Assembly: GCF_000525875.1 (NCBI RefSeq) | Contig: NZ_AODF01000008.1 | Coordinates: 107,969 to 171,968, forward strand | Source: Listeria floridensis FSL S10-1187 | GTDB lineage: Bacteria; Bacillota; Bacilli; Lactobacillales; Listeriaceae | Length of the DNA stretch: 64,000 nucleotides | Direction: 5' to 3' | In this document: piece after piece, positions 41,085-53,101 of the stretch | Layout: the number at the start of each line of letters is the position of its first letter | Numbering within the stretch: position 1 is the first letter of the stretch | The notes under the pieces: generated by a model | What the model saw: the letters and a program-made list of their open reading frames with translations, nothing else | What the model was told of the DNA's origin: nothing | Databases searched by the model: none | Position numbers and translations under genes: made by a program

Positions 41085-42087
41085 TTAATTAAAAAAATGC
41101 TGGTACACTTTTTTTGCTTCCGCAAGGTCGCTCGTCCCATGAATTAAGACGCGGCCATTTTTGAAAATCGAAAACTCAAACCCGGAAAAAATGAATGAGA
41201 GGATGAAGGGATTTTCAGTGTATGAGATTCTTTCCGCTAAGAGCCGCTTGCCAATTTGTGGAAATTCAGCGCGGCTCCGGTTAGGAAGACGAAATTGAAC
41301 GCTATCTTTCCCACAAAGCAGGATCGGCTGATCAGAAAAAACGAGACTCTCTGACCCCGCTCCGCCACAAGACAAACACTCTTTCCGCTTTTGAATCTTG
41401 AGTTTATTAAAGGTCATGTCCCAATTATCGAGCTGATAAAAAGTATTGTATTCAAAGTCTTCATCGAGAAGCATTCTGGTCAAGAGTGAGATCTGAAACC
41501 CGGCAACAATCGGAATGAGCGGAGCATGAACCCCGATAATATCACAGCTTGCTTCATTCGTTTGCGGCGTTTCGCCAATCAAGCAAGACAGGCAAGCCGA
41601 TATAGAGCTTCTGATCGGGTAAAGACTCGCGTATGTTCCGGCGCAAGAAGTATAAATCCAAGGCAAATCATGCTCATGACAAAAGCTGTTTAAAAAAACG
41701 ACGCGTTGCAAAATTATCTGTGCAGTCAAGAACAGCATCTATTTTCCCTGCGAAATCGGCTAGCGTTTCAGCATTGGCATCATCCACTACTATCTCGATT
41801 TTAACGGATTTATCAATATGAAGCAGATGCTCCCGTGCCGCATAGGCTTTCGGCAGTTTAAGCGCTGCATCGCTTTCGGTAAAAAGCGTTTGACGCTGCA
41901 AGTTGCTGAGTTCTACAAAGTCTCTGTCAATTAAAGTTAATTCGCGAAAGCCCATTCGAACAGCAAGTTCTGCTGCATAAGTTCCGATGGCGCCAACTCC
42001 AACAATAAGTAGGCGGGTTTTGGCGATTTTCTCTTGCCCTGATTTACCGATTTGACTAACGCGCATTTGCCGATCATAGCGATTCAT
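41085..42087 (-). CDS. moeB: MoaD-activating adenylyltransferase, MoeB/ThiF family (frame break)
   Basis: An E1-like enzyme that adenylates the C-terminus of MoaD (or ThiS). The nucleotide motif LLIVGVGAIGTYAAELAVRMG is near residue 25, and Asp/Arg residues follow in LIDRDFVELSNLQRQ. Zinc cysteines are in ACLSCL and ECLSCGG. The segment SCDIIGVHAPLIPIVAGFQ corresponds to the family's catalytic Cys loop. The frame breaks at seven T on the coding strand (A run 41692-41698); with six it reads ATRRFLNSFCHEHDLPWIYTSC. Corrected length is about 333 residues. ATG 42087 follows AGGAGG. No rhodanese domain is seen. Confidence 0.88.
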
Positions 42088-42103
42088 TGAAGCTTCCTCC
42101 TCT

Positions 42104-42141
42104 TTAAAAAATGCCCATTTCAAAACTGAAAGGGGCATTCG
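42104..42141 (-). terminator. Terminator downstream of def
   Basis: On the minus strand AATGCCCCTTTCA, loop GTTT, TGAAATGGGCATT and a T run. It separates def from moeB. Confidence 0.8.
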
Positions 42142-42149
42142 TATGAAAC

Positions 42150-42701
42150 TTATCCTAGCAGATCTACATCTGGAGGCAGATAAGAAGGGTTGTTTTCATT
42201 AATATGGTCATAGAACATGATACCGTTTAAGTGATCAATTTCATGTTGGACAACGATGGCCGGATATTCACGTAATTTTAACTTCACTGGATTTCCATCT
42301 TCATCAAATGCTTCAACCGTAATCCGCTCACTGCGAACAACATAGCCCGGTACATCACGATCGACGGATAAACAGCCCTCACCGCCAGCAAGACAGGCTT
42401 GTTGAACAGAATAGCTCTTGATTTTCGGATTATATAAGACATAGCTGTATAGTTTGTCTTTTTCGTCGTGGACATGAACTGCGATAATTCGTTTTGTAAC
42501 AGCCAGTTGAGGAGCTGCAATACCAACTCCGCCTCGCAGACCATATTTTTCAGCAATTTCTTCATCTTGACTATTTTTTAGAAAAGTCAGCATGTCCCGT
42601 CCTAGTTGTTTTTCTTCAGCAGTTAGTGGAAATTGCACTTCCTGCGCCACTTCACGCAAAGCAGGGTGACCTTCCCGAACAATATCATTCATTAAAATCA
42701 T
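42150..42701 (-). CDS. def: Peptide deformylase
   Basis: A 183-residue iron/zinc hydrolase that removes the formyl group from nascent proteins. All three motifs are present: [20 protein letters not shown] and the metal site [10 protein letters not shown] (HExxH). Class II length and insertion, as in Firmicutes. ATG 42701 is used as it gives the family start; [12 protein letters not shown] lies right behind. No frame break. It is divergent from pdhA across a long gap. Confidence 0.95.
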   Translation of the reverse strand: MILMNDIVREGHPALREVAQEVQFPLTAEEKQLGRDMLTFLKNSQDEEIAEKYGLRGGVGIAAPQLAVTKRIIAVHVHDEKDKLYSYVLYNPKIKSYSVQQACLAGGEGCLSVDRDVPGYVVRSERITVEAFDEDGNPVKLKLREYPAIVVQHEIDHLNGIMFYDHINENNPSYLPPDVDLLG

Positions 42702-44595
<1,894 letters not shown>

Positions 44596-44597
44596 TC

Positions 44598-45576
44598 ATG
44601 GCGCAAAAAACAATGATTCAAGCGATTACAGATGCGCTTGCAGTTGAACTTAAAAACGATGAAAACGTCTTGGTATTTGGTGAAGACGTTGGTAAAAACG
44701 GCGGGGTATTCCGTGCAACAGAAGGTTTGCAAGCTGAATTTGGAGAAGATCGTGTCTTTGATACACCACTTGCTGAATCTGGTATCGGCGGTCTTGCGAT
44801 CGGTCTTGCTCTTGAAGGTTTCCGTCCCGTTCCTGAAATTCAATTCTTCGGCTTCGTATTTGAAGTAATGGATTCTGTAGCGGGTCAAATGGCGCGTATG
44901 CGTTATCGTACTGGTGGAACTCGAACAGCTCCTATCACAATTCGTGCTCCATTCGGCGGCGGCGTTCATACTCCTGAACTTCACGCTGACAACTTGGAAG
45001 GACTTGTTGCACAGTCTCCGGGTCTTAAAGTTGTTATTCCATCAACACCGTATGATGCAAAAGGACTTTTAATTTCAGCTATTCGTGATAACGATCCTGT
45101 TATCTTCCTTGAGCACATGAAACTTTATCGTTCATTCCGTGAAGAAGTTCCAGAAGGTGAATACACAGTTGAAATCGGAAAAGCTGCTGTACGCCGCGAA
45201 GGAACAGATGTGTCAATTATCACTTACGGTGCAATGGTTCAAGAGTCGATCAAAGCTGCAGAAGCACTTGAAAAAGAAGGCGTGTCAGTTGAAGTTATCG
45301 ACCTTCGTACAATCAGCCCGCTTGATACAGAAACAATTATCGCTTCTGTTAAGAAAACGAATCGCGTTGTTGTTGTTCAAGAAGCACAAAAAACAAGGCG
45401 GCGTTGCTGCAAACGTGATTGCTGAAATTAATGATCGTGCAATTCTTTCATTAGAAGCACCTGTTATGCGTGTAACTGCTCCAGACAGCGTTTTTCCATT
45501 CTCGCAAGCTGAAACAGTTTGGCTTCCAAACCATAACGATATTGTAGAACGTGTGAAAGAAGTTATCGCATTCTAA
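44598..45576 (+). CDS. pdhB: Pyruvate dehydrogenase E1 beta subunit (frame break)
   Basis: A 325-residue partner of PdhA. It has [27 protein letters not shown] at the start, [17 protein letters not shown] and [15 protein letters not shown]. The frame breaks at six A (45388-45393): with five A the junction reads [22 protein letters not shown] and the end [15 protein letters not shown] is recovered. An essential metabolic gene split this way argues for a sequence error. AAGGAG site before ATG 44598 lies in the pdhA tail. Confidence 0.95.
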
Positions 45577-45652
45577 TTTGGCTAATGAACGCAAAAGGAG
45601 ATTTCCTTTTCGAATTATTGAATAATGGACTAAAACAGGAGGCTTAAAAGTA

Positions 45653-47269
45653 ATGGCATATTCATTTAAATTACCGGATATCGGTGAAGGTATCCATGAA
45701 GGCGAAATCGTCAAATGGTTTGTAAAACCAGGCGATAAAATTGAAGAAGACGATTCTTTGTTTGAAGTACAGAATGATAAATCGGTGGAAGAAATCACTT
45801 CACCAGTTTCTGGTACAGTAAAAGAAATCAAAGTAGCAGAAGGTGTAGTAGCAACAGTTGGTCAAGTGCTGATCACTTTCGATGGTGTTGAAGGTCATGA
45901 AAATGACGCAGAAGAAGCAAGTGCTGAAACAGCTACACCAGCAGAAGCAGCAGCTCCGGCACCGGCAGCTTCAGGTGCTGGAATCTTTGAGTTCAAACTT
46001 CCAGATATTGGGGAAGGCATTCACGAAGGCGAAATCGTTAAATGGTTTGTAAAACCAGGCGATAAAGTAGAAGAAGATCAATCGATTTTTGAAGTGCAAA
46101 ATGATAAATCAGTAGAAGAAATTACTTCGCCAGTTGATGGAACTGTTAAAGATATCTTAGTTGGCGAAGGAACTGTTGCAACAGTTGGACAAGTACTGAT
46201 CACATTTACTGGCGACTTTGAAGGAACGGCAAGTTCTGCTTCTGCACCAGTTGAAGCGGCTCCTGTAGCTGAAAAAGCACCAGCAGCGCCAGTTCAAGGT
46301 GGAAACGGTGTACCATCAGCGGCTAAAGATCCAAACGGTTTAGTGATTGCAATGCCGTCAGTGCGTAAATATGCACGTGAAAAAGGCGTAGATATTCGTC
46401 AAGTTGCGGGCTCAGGCAAGAATAACCGTATTTTAAAAACGGACATCGATGCTTACCTAAACGGCGACCAAAAAGCGGCTCCGCAAACTGAAGCAGCTGT
46501 TCAAACTGAAACGGCTTCTAAACCAGTAGCGGAAGTGAAGAAACCAGTTCCTGCGGCAGGAGAAGAGTTCCCAGAAACACGCGAAAAACTGACACCAACA
46601 CGTCGTGCAATTGCGAAAGCAATGGTAAACTCGAAGCATACAGCACCGCATGTAACGTTGATGGATGAAATCGAAGTTTCTGCACTAATGGCTCACAGAA
46701 AACGTTTCAAAGAAGTTGCGCTTGAAAAAGGAATTAAATTGACATTCCTTCCATATATGGTGAAAGCATTAGTAGCTACACTAAAAGAATTCCCTGTTCT
46801 CAATACAACAATGGATGATGCAACAGAAGAATTAATTTACAAACACTACTATAATATCGGAATTGCAGCAGATACAGATCACGGTTTGTATGTACCAGTC
46901 ATCAAACATGCAGACATGAAATCAGTCTTCGCAATTTCGGATGAAATCAATGAACTAGCTGTAAAAGCAAGAGACGGCAAACTAACAGCAGACGAAATGA
47001 AACACGGATCTGCGACGATTTCAAACATTGGTTCCGCTGGCGGTCAATGGTTTACTCCAGTAATCAACTACCCAGAAGTAGCTATTTTAGGTGTTGGACG
47101 TATTGCTGAAAAACCAATCGTAAAAGACGGCGAAATCGTAGCTGCTCCAGTTCTAGCGTTGTCGCTAAGCTTTGACCACCGTGTCGTTGACGGAGCTACG
47201 GCTCAAAAAGCAATGAATAACATTAAACGTTTGCTTAATGACCCAGAATTATTACTAATGGAGGCGTAA
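45653..47269 (+). CDS. pdhC: Dihydrolipoamide acetyltransferase E2 with two lipoyl domains
   Basis: A 538-residue E2 core protein. Two nearly identical lipoyl domains (about residues 1-77 and 110-187), each with the lipoylated lysine in QNDKSVEEI, are joined by Ala/Pro/Glu-rich linkers. A peripheral subunit-binding domain follows ([28 protein letters not shown], about 232-265). The C-terminal acyltransferase has the active-site [13 protein letters not shown]. Bacillus E2 has a single lipoyl domain; two are as in Listeria, from memory. AGGAGG precedes ATG 45653. Confidence 0.96.
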   Translation: MAYSFKLPDIGEGIHEGEIVKWFVKPGDKIEEDDSLFEVQNDKSVEEITSPVSGTVKEIKVAEGVVATVGQVLITFDGVEGHENDAEEASAETATPAEAAAPAPAASGAGIFEFKLPDIGEGIHEGEIVKWFVKPGDKVEEDQSIFEVQNDKSVEEITSPVDGTVKDILVGEGTVATVGQVLITFTGDFEGTASSASAPVEAAPVAEKAPAAPVQGGNGVPSAAKDPNGLVIAMPSVRKYAREKGVDIRQVAGSGKNNRILKTDIDAYLNGDQKAAPQTEAAVQTETASKPVAEVKKPVPAAGEEFPETREKLTPTRRAIAKAMVNSKHTAPHVTLMDEIEVSALMAHRKRFKEVALEKGIKLTFLPYMVKALVATLKEFPVLNTTMDDATEELIYKHYYNIGIAADTDHGLYVPVIKHADMKSVFAISDEINELAVKARDGKLTADEMKHGSATISNIGSAGGQWFTPVINYPEVAILGVGRIAEKPIVKDGEIVAAPVLALSLSFDHRVVDGATAQKAMNNIKRLLNDPELLLMEA

Positions 47270-47273
47270 AATA

Positions 47274-48677
47274 ATGGTTGTAGGAGATTTTCCAGAAGAA
47301 AGAGATACAATAGTTATCGGTGCTGGCCCCGGCGGTTATGTTGCTGCGATTCGTGCAGCACAACTTGGACAAAAAGTAACGATCATTGAGAAAGAATACT
47401 ACGGCGGAGTTTGTTTAAACGTGGGTTGTATTCCTTCAAAAGCTTTGATTACAATCGGTCACCGCTTTAAAGAAGCTAGAGGTTCCGAACACATGGGAAT
47501 CAAAGCGAGCGATGTTGATTTAGATTTCACAAAAGCGCAAGAATGGAAAGGCAGTGTTGTAAGCAAACTTACAACTGGCGTTCAAGGCTTGCTTAAAAAG
47601 AATAAAGTAGAGATGGTAAAAGGGGAAGCATTCTTTGTTGACGAACATTCACTTCGTGTTATTCATGAAGATTCTGCTCAAACCTATACATTTAACAATG
47701 TCATCATCGCAACAGGATCACGTCCAATTGAAATCCCTGGATTTAAATATGGCAAACGTGTATTAAGTTCAACAGGTGCGCTTGCACTAACAGAAGTACC
47801 GAAAAAACTTGTCGTTATCGGCGGTGGTTACATCGGAACTGAACTTGGCGGTGCATTTGCCAACCTTGGAACAGAACTTACAATTCTTGAAGGCGGTCCA
47901 GAAATTTTACCGACTTACGAAAAAGACATGGTTTCACTTGTTAAACGCAGCTTGAAAAAGAAAAATGTTGAACTCGTAACAAAAGCACTTGCGAAGTCTG
48001 CTGAGGAAACTGAAAACGGCGTGAAAATCACGTATGAAGCAAATGGAGAAACACATACCATTGATGCCGATTACGTACTCGTAACAGTAGGACGTCGTCC
48101 AAATACTGATGAAATCGGTTTAGAACAACTTGGAGTTAAAGTATCCGAACGTGGATTAATTGAAGTTGATAAACAAGGCCGTACAAATATCCCGAACGTA
48201 TTCGCAATCGGTGATATCGTTCCTGGCGTTCCACTTGCGCATAAAGCAAGCTATGAAGCAAAAGTAGCTGCCGAAGCAATTGCAGGAGAAAAAGTAGAAA
48301 ATGATTATACAGTGCTTCCTGCTGTTGTATTCAGTGATCCTGAACTTGCAACAGTCGGCATGACTGAAAAAGAAGCAAAAGAAAAAGGAATCGACGTAAA
48401 AGCATCGAAATTCCCGCTTGGCGGAAATGGCCGTGCTTTGTCGCTTGATGCCCCTGAAGGATTCGTTCGACTTGTAACACGCAAAGAAGACGGTCTTGTA
48501 CTAGGTGCTCAAGTTGCCGGAATCAATGCATCCGATATCATCTCAGAAATCGGTCTTGCGATTGAAACAGGTGTAACTGCGGAAGATATCGCGCTAACTA
48601 TCCATGCTCACCCTTCACTTGGTGAGCTTACGATGGAAGCGGCAGAACTTGCACTTGGGCGTCCAATCCACATGTAA
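47274..48677 (+). CDS. pdhD: Dihydrolipoamide dehydrogenase E3
   Basis: A 467-residue FAD flavoenzyme that reoxidises the lipoyl groups. FAD motif [19 protein letters not shown]; redox-active disulfide [16 protein letters not shown] motif [20 protein letters not shown]; and the catalytic [15 protein letters not shown] at the C-terminus. It begins four bases after pdhC with GGAGG. It ends the pdh operon before a terminator. Confidence 0.97.
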   Translation: MVVGDFPEERDTIVIGAGPGGYVAAIRAAQLGQKVTIIEKEYYGGVCLNVGCIPSKALITIGHRFKEARGSEHMGIKASDVDLDFTKAQEWKGSVVSKLTTGVQGLLKKNKVEMVKGEAFFVDEHSLRVIHEDSAQTYTFNNVIIATGSRPIEIPGFKYGKRVLSSTGALALTEVPKKLVVIGGGYIGTELGGAFANLGTELTILEGGPEILPTYEKDMVSLVKRSLKKKNVELVTKALAKSAEETENGVKITYEANGETHTIDADYVLVTVGRRPNTDEIGLEQLGVKVSERGLIEVDKQGRTNIPNVFAIGDIVPGVPLAHKASYEAKVAAEAIAGEKVENDYTVLPAVVFSDPELATVGMTEKEAKEKGIDVKASKFPLGGNGRALSLDAPEGFVRLVTRKEDGLVLGAQVAGINASDIISEIGLAIETGVTAEDIALTIHAHPSLGELTMEAAELALGRPIHM

Positions 48678-48679
48678 AA

Positions 48680-48726
48680 CGAATACGCTGTTTACGAAAT
48701 AATTGTAGACAGCGTATTTTTTTGTT
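48680..48726 (+). terminator. Terminator of the pdh operon
   Basis: Stem AATACGCTGT(TT)AC with GT(AG)ACAGCGTATT, with T run of seven. Well formed. Confidence 0.8.
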
Positions 48727-48790
48727 AGAATAGGTGTAGCGCAAAAAGAAAGTTTATTTCACAAATCCAATCAGAATCCAGGTGTAAAAA

Positions 48791-49117
48791 ATGGAAAGAC
48801 ATTTTCATGTCCCGCGTTTTCTTTTCGTCATTTTGATGATACTTGCAGGCAGCTTTTTTGTTCTGACGCTAGTGAATTTCGGTGTGGGTTTCATCCATGA
48901 AATGCACGCGACAGATGGATGGCGAGCAGTAGTCAGAATTATTATGACGCCATTTACGCATCCCGTTGTGGCTCTTCCGATCGCAAGTGTGATCTTGCGT
49001 TATGCGGTTGTTTTCATTCTCAACTATCTCGTTCCGGTATTCTTCGTGGTCGGCATGTACTTCGCACGAATCGACTATTTGGAAAGACATTCAGAAAGAG
49101 AAGCGCACAGCTACTAA
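48791..49117 (+). CDS. Small membrane protein of unknown function
   Basis: A 108-residue protein with hydrophobic segments at about 10-32 and 61-95, the latter probably forming two helices. It starts with a short basic N-terminus and ends in a charged tail (DYLERHSEREAHSY). No recognised family. ATG 48791 follows AGGTG. It lies alone between the pdh terminator and the UPF0223 gene. In Listeria a small hypothetical membrane gene occupies this place, as I recall. Confidence 0.75.
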   Translation: MERHFHVPRFLFVILMILAGSFFVLTLVNFGVGFIHEMHATDGWRAVVRIIMTPFTHPVVALPIASVILRYAVVFILNYLVPVFFVVGMYFARIDYLERHSEREAHSY

Positions 49118-49326
49118 TCATAACAAAGGACTTCAGTTGACAAGGGGCTGAAGTTTTTCTTATATTCGCGAAAAGGAGCCGCTTCTGAGCTCTTTTTTTT
49201 GTAAAAAAATTTTGGGACATGCTAAAATAAAATGAGGGAAAATGGTGGAAAGAAACGAGCCGGATTTTGGCTGCGTAAGCTATTTTTCGCCTTATCAATT
49301 AGAAAATACTTAGAGGAGGGGAAGTC

Positions 49327-49599
49327 GTGAACTACAGCTACCCGCTCAATCCTGACTGGACAAAAGATGAAATTGTGACAGTCGTCAAATATTTCGAGAT
49401 GATTGAGAGAGCCTATGAAAAAGGAGTAGGCGCAGAAGCACTCAAGGACAGCTATCGAGCGTTTAAAAATATTGTCCCGTCAATCGGCGAAGAGAAACAA
49501 CTTGGACGCGAATTTGAAGCTGCAAGCGGCTATTCGCCTTATCAAGTGATGAAACTTGTTAAACATGCAACCACAAGTACAATTAAAATGCAGCCTTAA
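49327..49599 (+). CDS. UPF0223 family protein (YktA-like)
   Basis: A 90-residue soluble helical protein. YPLNPDWTKDEIVTVVKYFEMIERAYEKGV is the family's conserved N-terminal half. Function unknown. GTG 49327 follows GAGGAGGGG. It is 21 bases upstream of the thioredoxin-like gene and probably co-transcribed. The 49118-49326 gap holds a T-rich hairpin-like segment but no gene. Confidence 0.88.
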   Translation: MNYSYPLNPDWTKDEIVTVVKYFEMIERAYEKGVGAEALKDSYRAFKNIVPSIGEEKQLGREFEAASGYSPYQVMKLVKHATTSTIKMQP

Positions 49600-49620
49600 C
49601 TAGAAAAAGGAGGAATTGAG

Positions 49621-50154
49621 TTGGATATTAGTCAAATTAAAGCAGCAGAAGTAAAACCGGAATCAGGTATTCATTTAACAAAAAGCGATGCGGCGAAAGT
49701 GAAAGTGATGTCATTTGTCAATTTGCGTTGCCCATTTTGCCGTAAATGGCATCAAGAGTCACGTGAAGTACTTTCGCGTTTTATTGAAGAAGGTAAAATC
49801 GAGTTAATTATCAAACCGTTTGACAAAGAAAAAGAATCTCTTCAACGTGGTAATGTTACCCATCGTTATTTAAACTACGATACACCGTTTGAAACATGGG
49901 AAGTGATTGATAAAATTTATGAAACACAGGATGAATGGGGTAGCTTGACACTTTCAGAAGTTGCCGAATTTATGGAACAAAAATTAGGCTTGACGGAGCA
50001 GAACAACGAAGAAGCTTCTGAAGCTATTATTTCGGAAGCAGGACGAGCGAATGTCATTTTTGTGCCGACTGTTGTTGTTGGCGAGCATATCTTTGATGAA
50101 CATATCACACCAGCAGAACTTGAAGCTCTTTTAAACAAAGAATATGCCAAATAA
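49621..50154 (+). CDS. Thioredoxin-fold DsbA-like oxidoreductase, cytosolic
   Basis: 177 residues. The active-site motif is LRCPFCRKW (Cys-Pro-Phe-Cys) at residues 38-41, with a helical insertion, then a cis-Pro loop (VIFVPTVVVGEHIFDE). No signal peptide, so a cytosolic thiol enzyme. Such proteins resemble the DsbA/FrnE group (thioredoxin_4 domain). TTG start at 49621 after AAAGGAGG. The operon ends at the terminator at 50156. Confidence 0.82.
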   Translation: MDISQIKAAEVKPESGIHLTKSDAAKVKVMSFVNLRCPFCRKWHQESREVLSRFIEEGKIELIIKPFDKEKESLQRGNVTHRYLNYDTPFETWEVIDKIYETQDEWGSLTLSEVAEFMEQKLGLTEQNNEEASEAIISEAGRANVIFVPTVVVGEHIFDEHITPAELEALLNKEYAK

Positions 50155-50155
50155 A

Positions 50156-50188
50156 AAAAGTACCGGCGAGCCGCCGGTACTTTTTCTG
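50156..50188. terminator. Bidirectional terminator between the DsbA-like gene and corA
   Basis: Perfect stem AAAAGTACCGGCG with its complement around AGC, A and T runs on both sides. Confidence 0.88.
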
Positions 50189-50193
50189 CATTA

Positions 50194-51138
50194 TTAAAAG
50201 AACTTTCTCCGCCAAAAAACAAAAGCGAGTATCCCAGCAATTCCAAACGAAATGCCAAGAGTTAAAATCCAAGCGAGCGGCAAGTCCATGAACGGCAAAT
50301 GAACGTTCATGCCATAGAAACTAAATACCATCGTTGGAATCGTCAAAATGATCGTGAATGACGTCAAGAACTTCATGACAATATTCATGTTGTTTGAAAT
50401 AATCGAAGCATAAGCATCCATCATTCCACTTAAAATGTTAGAATGAACTTCCGCCATTTCAATTCCTTGCCGATTCTCAATGATCACATCTTCAAGTAAA
50501 TCTTGATCTTCATCATACATTTTGACAATATTTTGGCGCATCATTTTGTCAAGCACAAGCTTGTTTGATTTAAGAGCAGTAACAAAATAAACCAAACTTT
50601 TTTCGATCCCCATAAGATCATAAAGCTGTTTATTTTTCATCGATTCATGTAATTCTTTTTCAATTTCATCTGTTTGACGATTTAACCGTTTTAAGTGCCG
50701 CAAAAACTGTGTGGAAATCAAATAAAGAATTTGCAGTGCAAACCGTGTTTTCATGTGTGTGTAAAATCCTTTGATGCGGCGTTTAATAAACGATTGAACA
50801 ATGGAAGAATCAATCGTACAAATCGTAATAAAATAATCTTTTGTTAAAATGATCCCCATTGGAATCGTTTCAAATGAAGCATAATGAATTTCATCTTCAT
50901 CTACAACAGGAAAGTCACAGATGATTAAAACAGAATCCGTATCATCATCACGTTCAATCCGAGCACTTTCATCTTTATCGAGCGGATCTTCTAAAAATTC
51001 AAGCGGAATATTATATTCATCCGCAATTTGGTTGATTTCTTCTGAAGTGGGGGCAACGATATTCAGCCAAGCATTACGTTCAAGAGTTTCAAGTTCCTCA
51101 AGCTGACCCGCTGCGTTTGATTTGAAAATTTGGTGCAT
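50194..51138 (-). CDS. corA: Magnesium transporter CorA family
   Basis: A 314-residue protein. The large cytosolic N-terminal domain (about residues 1-250) precedes two C-terminal membrane segments; the selectivity motif is FYGMNVHLP (Gly-Met-Asn) at the end of the first. CorA pentamers import Mg2+ (sometimes Co2+) and are gated by cytosolic Mg2+. The ATG at 51138 follows AGGAGG. A 200-base leader with its own promoter and a candidate leader peptide precedes it. Confidence 0.94.
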   Translation of the reverse strand: MHQIFKSNAAGQLEELETLERNAWLNIVAPTSEEINQIADEYNIPLEFLEDPLDKDESARIERDDDTDSVLIICDFPVVDEDEIHYASFETIPMGIILTKDYFITICTIDSSIVQSFIKRRIKGFYTHMKTRFALQILYLISTQFLRHLKRLNRQTDEIEKELHESMKNKQLYDLMGIEKSLVYFVTALKSNKLVLDKMMRQNIVKMYDEDQDLLEDVIIENRQGIEMAEVHSNILSGMMDAYASIISNNMNIVMKFLTSFTIILTIPTMVFSFYGMNVHLPFMDLPLAWILTLGISFGIAGILAFVFWRRKFF

Positions 51139-51164
51139 CTTTTTAACCTCCTAAATTCTTTCGA

Positions 51165-51275
51165 TCAAGCAGGTTCATAGCACCTCAAAAAGGGATAATC
51201 TAAGGCAGAATGAACCGGCTTGTTTAAACTTCGATGCGGATCAGGTTCGCTTGATTTTTGGTTCAATTTCTTCAT
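51165..51275 (-). CDS. Candidate leader peptide of corA (36 codons)
   Basis: On the minus strand, ATG 51275 follows AAAGGAAGTG (GGAAG complement 51283-51287) at about 7 bases and opens a 36-codon frame ending at TGA 51165-51167, 26 bases before the corA start. Residues 10-13 are Glu-Pro-Asp-Pro, preceded by a Lys/Ser-rich start; further Pro residues occur at about 21, 29 and 35. The enterobacterial Mg2+-responsive leader MgtL begins Met-Glu-Pro-Asp-Pro. Segments within the frame can form alternative hairpins. No homologue is known to me, so this rests on position, ribosome site and motif. Confidence 0.55.
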   Translation of the reverse strand: MKKLNQKSSEPDPHRSLNKPVHSALDYPFLRCYEPA

Positions 51276-51309
51276 TAGATCACTTCCTTTTTCTTTACTC
51301 AACTCCACC

Positions 51310-51338
51310 ATTATAACGAGTTTGACAGCATTTGTACA
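51310..51338 (-). promoter_or_regulatory. Promoter of the corA leader
   Basis: On the minus strand TGTACA (51333-51338), a 17-base spacer, TATAAT (complement of 51310-51315). The leader transcript from here to the corA start would be about 165 bases. Confidence 0.65.
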
Positions 51339-51341
51339 TCG

Positions 51342-51950
51342 TTATTTTAACGAGAGCAGATAAAGCGGTAAAAGCTCGTCAAACACTGACTCGACTTCTA
51401 CCAAAAAACTGTCAGATGATTTTAAAATCGGATCATTTTCATGATAAATTTTCCCTACCAAAAACTCTCCTTTTTTCACATCGCGAAAACGCGTCAGCGC
51501 ACTTTCAAGCACCTCTTGCTCAAGCGGATAAGTAGTCGGAACCATATGATCCTTCGAAATGCTGAAACCTGTCATATCAAGAAAAATACGCTGGTTTTTA
51601 AGAAAACGCTCCGCAATTTTGGTGCGATCCGTGTTTTCATAAATAAAAGCTAACCAAACAAAAACGTAATCACCGTATAGTCCCACTTGAAAGTGTGGGT
51701 GTTTTTTATAGCCACGCTTATCATTCGCGATAGCGAACCATGTGCTGTCAGGCGGATTCACCGAACGGCGGGCATGTCGAGCAATATGTAAAAACATTTC
51801 CGTGCCGAGCCTCAAACTAAGGAACGACGTAAGTGTCTCTCCAAATGATTTAAACTTAGGCTGTATTTCTGTTTGGATTGCTTCCATCCGTTCTTCAAGT
51901 CCAGGCGTCCGCATCGCTTTAAAGTCTTTTTTAGAAAAAGCATCTGTCAT
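51342..51950 (-). CDS. UPF0637 family protein (YktB-like)
   Basis: About 202 residues, soluble. FSKKDFKAMRTPGLEERMEAIQTEIQPKF is the conserved start, and GLYGDYVFVWLAFIYEN marks the middle. Function unknown. I start at ATG 51950 because AGGAGG lies 8 bases before it; the open frame begins ten codons earlier without a site. Its end is close to the corA promoter, so it may read through into the leader. Conserved next to suhB in Bacillus and Listeria. Confidence 0.88.
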   Translation of the reverse strand: MTDAFSKKDFKAMRTPGLEERMEAIQTEIQPKFKSFGETLTSFLSLRLGTEMFLHIARHARRSVNPPDSTWFAIANDKRGYKKHPHFQVGLYGDYVFVWLAFIYENTDRTKIAERFLKNQRIFLDMTGFSISKDHMVPTTYPLEQEVLESALTRFRDVKKGEFLVGKIYHENDPILKSSDSFLVEVESVFDELLPLYLLSLK

Positions 51951-52094
51951 ATCAATTTCCTCCTCGTCAAACAATCGCATTCATTTCATTATATAAAAGA
52001 TACCGCCGCATAGCAAAACAACAAGCTTTCTTCACAATGAGTATTCGGCTGTGCTACAATAAAGGATATTAGATTTGGAAGGGACGGCGGACAC

Positions 52095-52879
52095 ATGCAA
52101 GCCACTGAAATAAAACGAGCTAAAAAAATGGTAGAAGCTTTTTTAGGGGAAGCTAAAAAAAAATGATTGAGGCTTCTTTTGCGAGAGATCTCCTAATCGA
52201 AACAAAATCGAATCGCAATGATCTTGTAACCGAAGTTGACCAAGCAGTTGAGGCTTTGTTCACCCGCTATGTAAACAAAAACTTTCCTGAGCACCGCATC
52301 TTCGGTGAAGAAAATGCAGCCCATAAATTAACCACCCTTGATGGTCCTGTTTGGATTATCGATCCCATTGACGGCACATTAAATTTTGTTGAACAAAAGC
52401 GCAATTTTGCTATCTCGGTGGCTCTTTATATAGAGGGCGTTGGCGAATTCGGTGTCGTTTATGATGTTGAGAAGGACGAACTCTACAGCGGCGAACGCGG
52501 AAATGGTGCTTATATGAACGGCGAAAAGCTTCTTCAAGTTGAGACTAAAGAAGGCCTTGCCGATAATCTTTTGATTGCGAATGTAAGTGCTGTGAAACTG
52601 TATCCCAAACTTGCTGATGCAATTGAAGCATCACGTGGACTTAGGCTGTATGGAGCGGCTTCGCTTGAATATATGGCGGTAGCAGCTGGGCGTGCCGGTG
52701 CCTATTTATCAGCAAACCTTGCGCCGTGGGATGTTGCGGCAGCCAAAATTATTGCAGAAGAACTCGGCTGTGTAGTGACAAGACTTTCTGGCGAAGAAAT
52801 CAATATGCTTGAAAAAGGGACGTCACTTGTTGCAATGCCGCACGTATACGAGGAGCTACGTTCAACCTATTTAAAGTAA
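52095..52879 (+). CDS. suhB: Inositol monophosphatase family protein (YktC/SuhB-like, frame break)
   Basis: A Mg2+-dependent phosphatase. The metal motif WIIDPIDGTLNF and the later LAPWDVAAAKIIAEELG are diagnostic. The N-terminus ATEIKRAKKMVEAFLGEAKK from ATG 52095 is in another phase; the nine-A run 52155-52163 needs one more A or two fewer to join it to MIEASFARDLLIETKSNRNDLVTEVD. Corrected length is about 261 residues. A GGAAGGG site precedes the ATG. Substrate may be inositol phosphate or a nucleotide such as NADP; not decidable here. Confidence 0.88.
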
Positions 52880-52932
52880 AAAAAAATTCGCAGTATCCAA
52901 ACAAATTGGTTTTCTAGAAAGAAGAGTTGTGC

Positions 52933-53003
52933 TATAATTGTCTAGTTGAATTTAACGAATCGATCGCTGCAAGAGGAAAATAGTTGTTATTTTCCTCTTT
53001 CTT
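52933..53003 (+). promoter_or_regulatory. typA promoter -10 and leader hairpin
   Basis: TATAAT at 52933-52938 (with a poor -35) is followed by a hairpin AAGAGGAAAATA with TATTTTCCTCTT (52971-52999) and a T-rich tail, before the typA start at 53102. The hairpin looks like a terminator placed inside the leader, so typA may be attenuated, but no ligand or alternative fold is evident. Confidence 0.45.
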
Positions 53004-53101
53004 TAGGCTTAAAATGCGGCAGATCTTGATATAAAAAGTTTAAGGGCCAGCTTTTCGTTTAAAAACGACTGAAAACCCATTTTTTAGGAGGAAACAAGAA
53101 A

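Noticed and set aside
51139..51340. An M-box (Mg2+ riboswitch) in the corA leader
   Set aside because: I could not recognise the conserved M-box core or its multi-helix layout, and no terminator precedes the corA ribosome site; the leader peptide model fits the sequence better.
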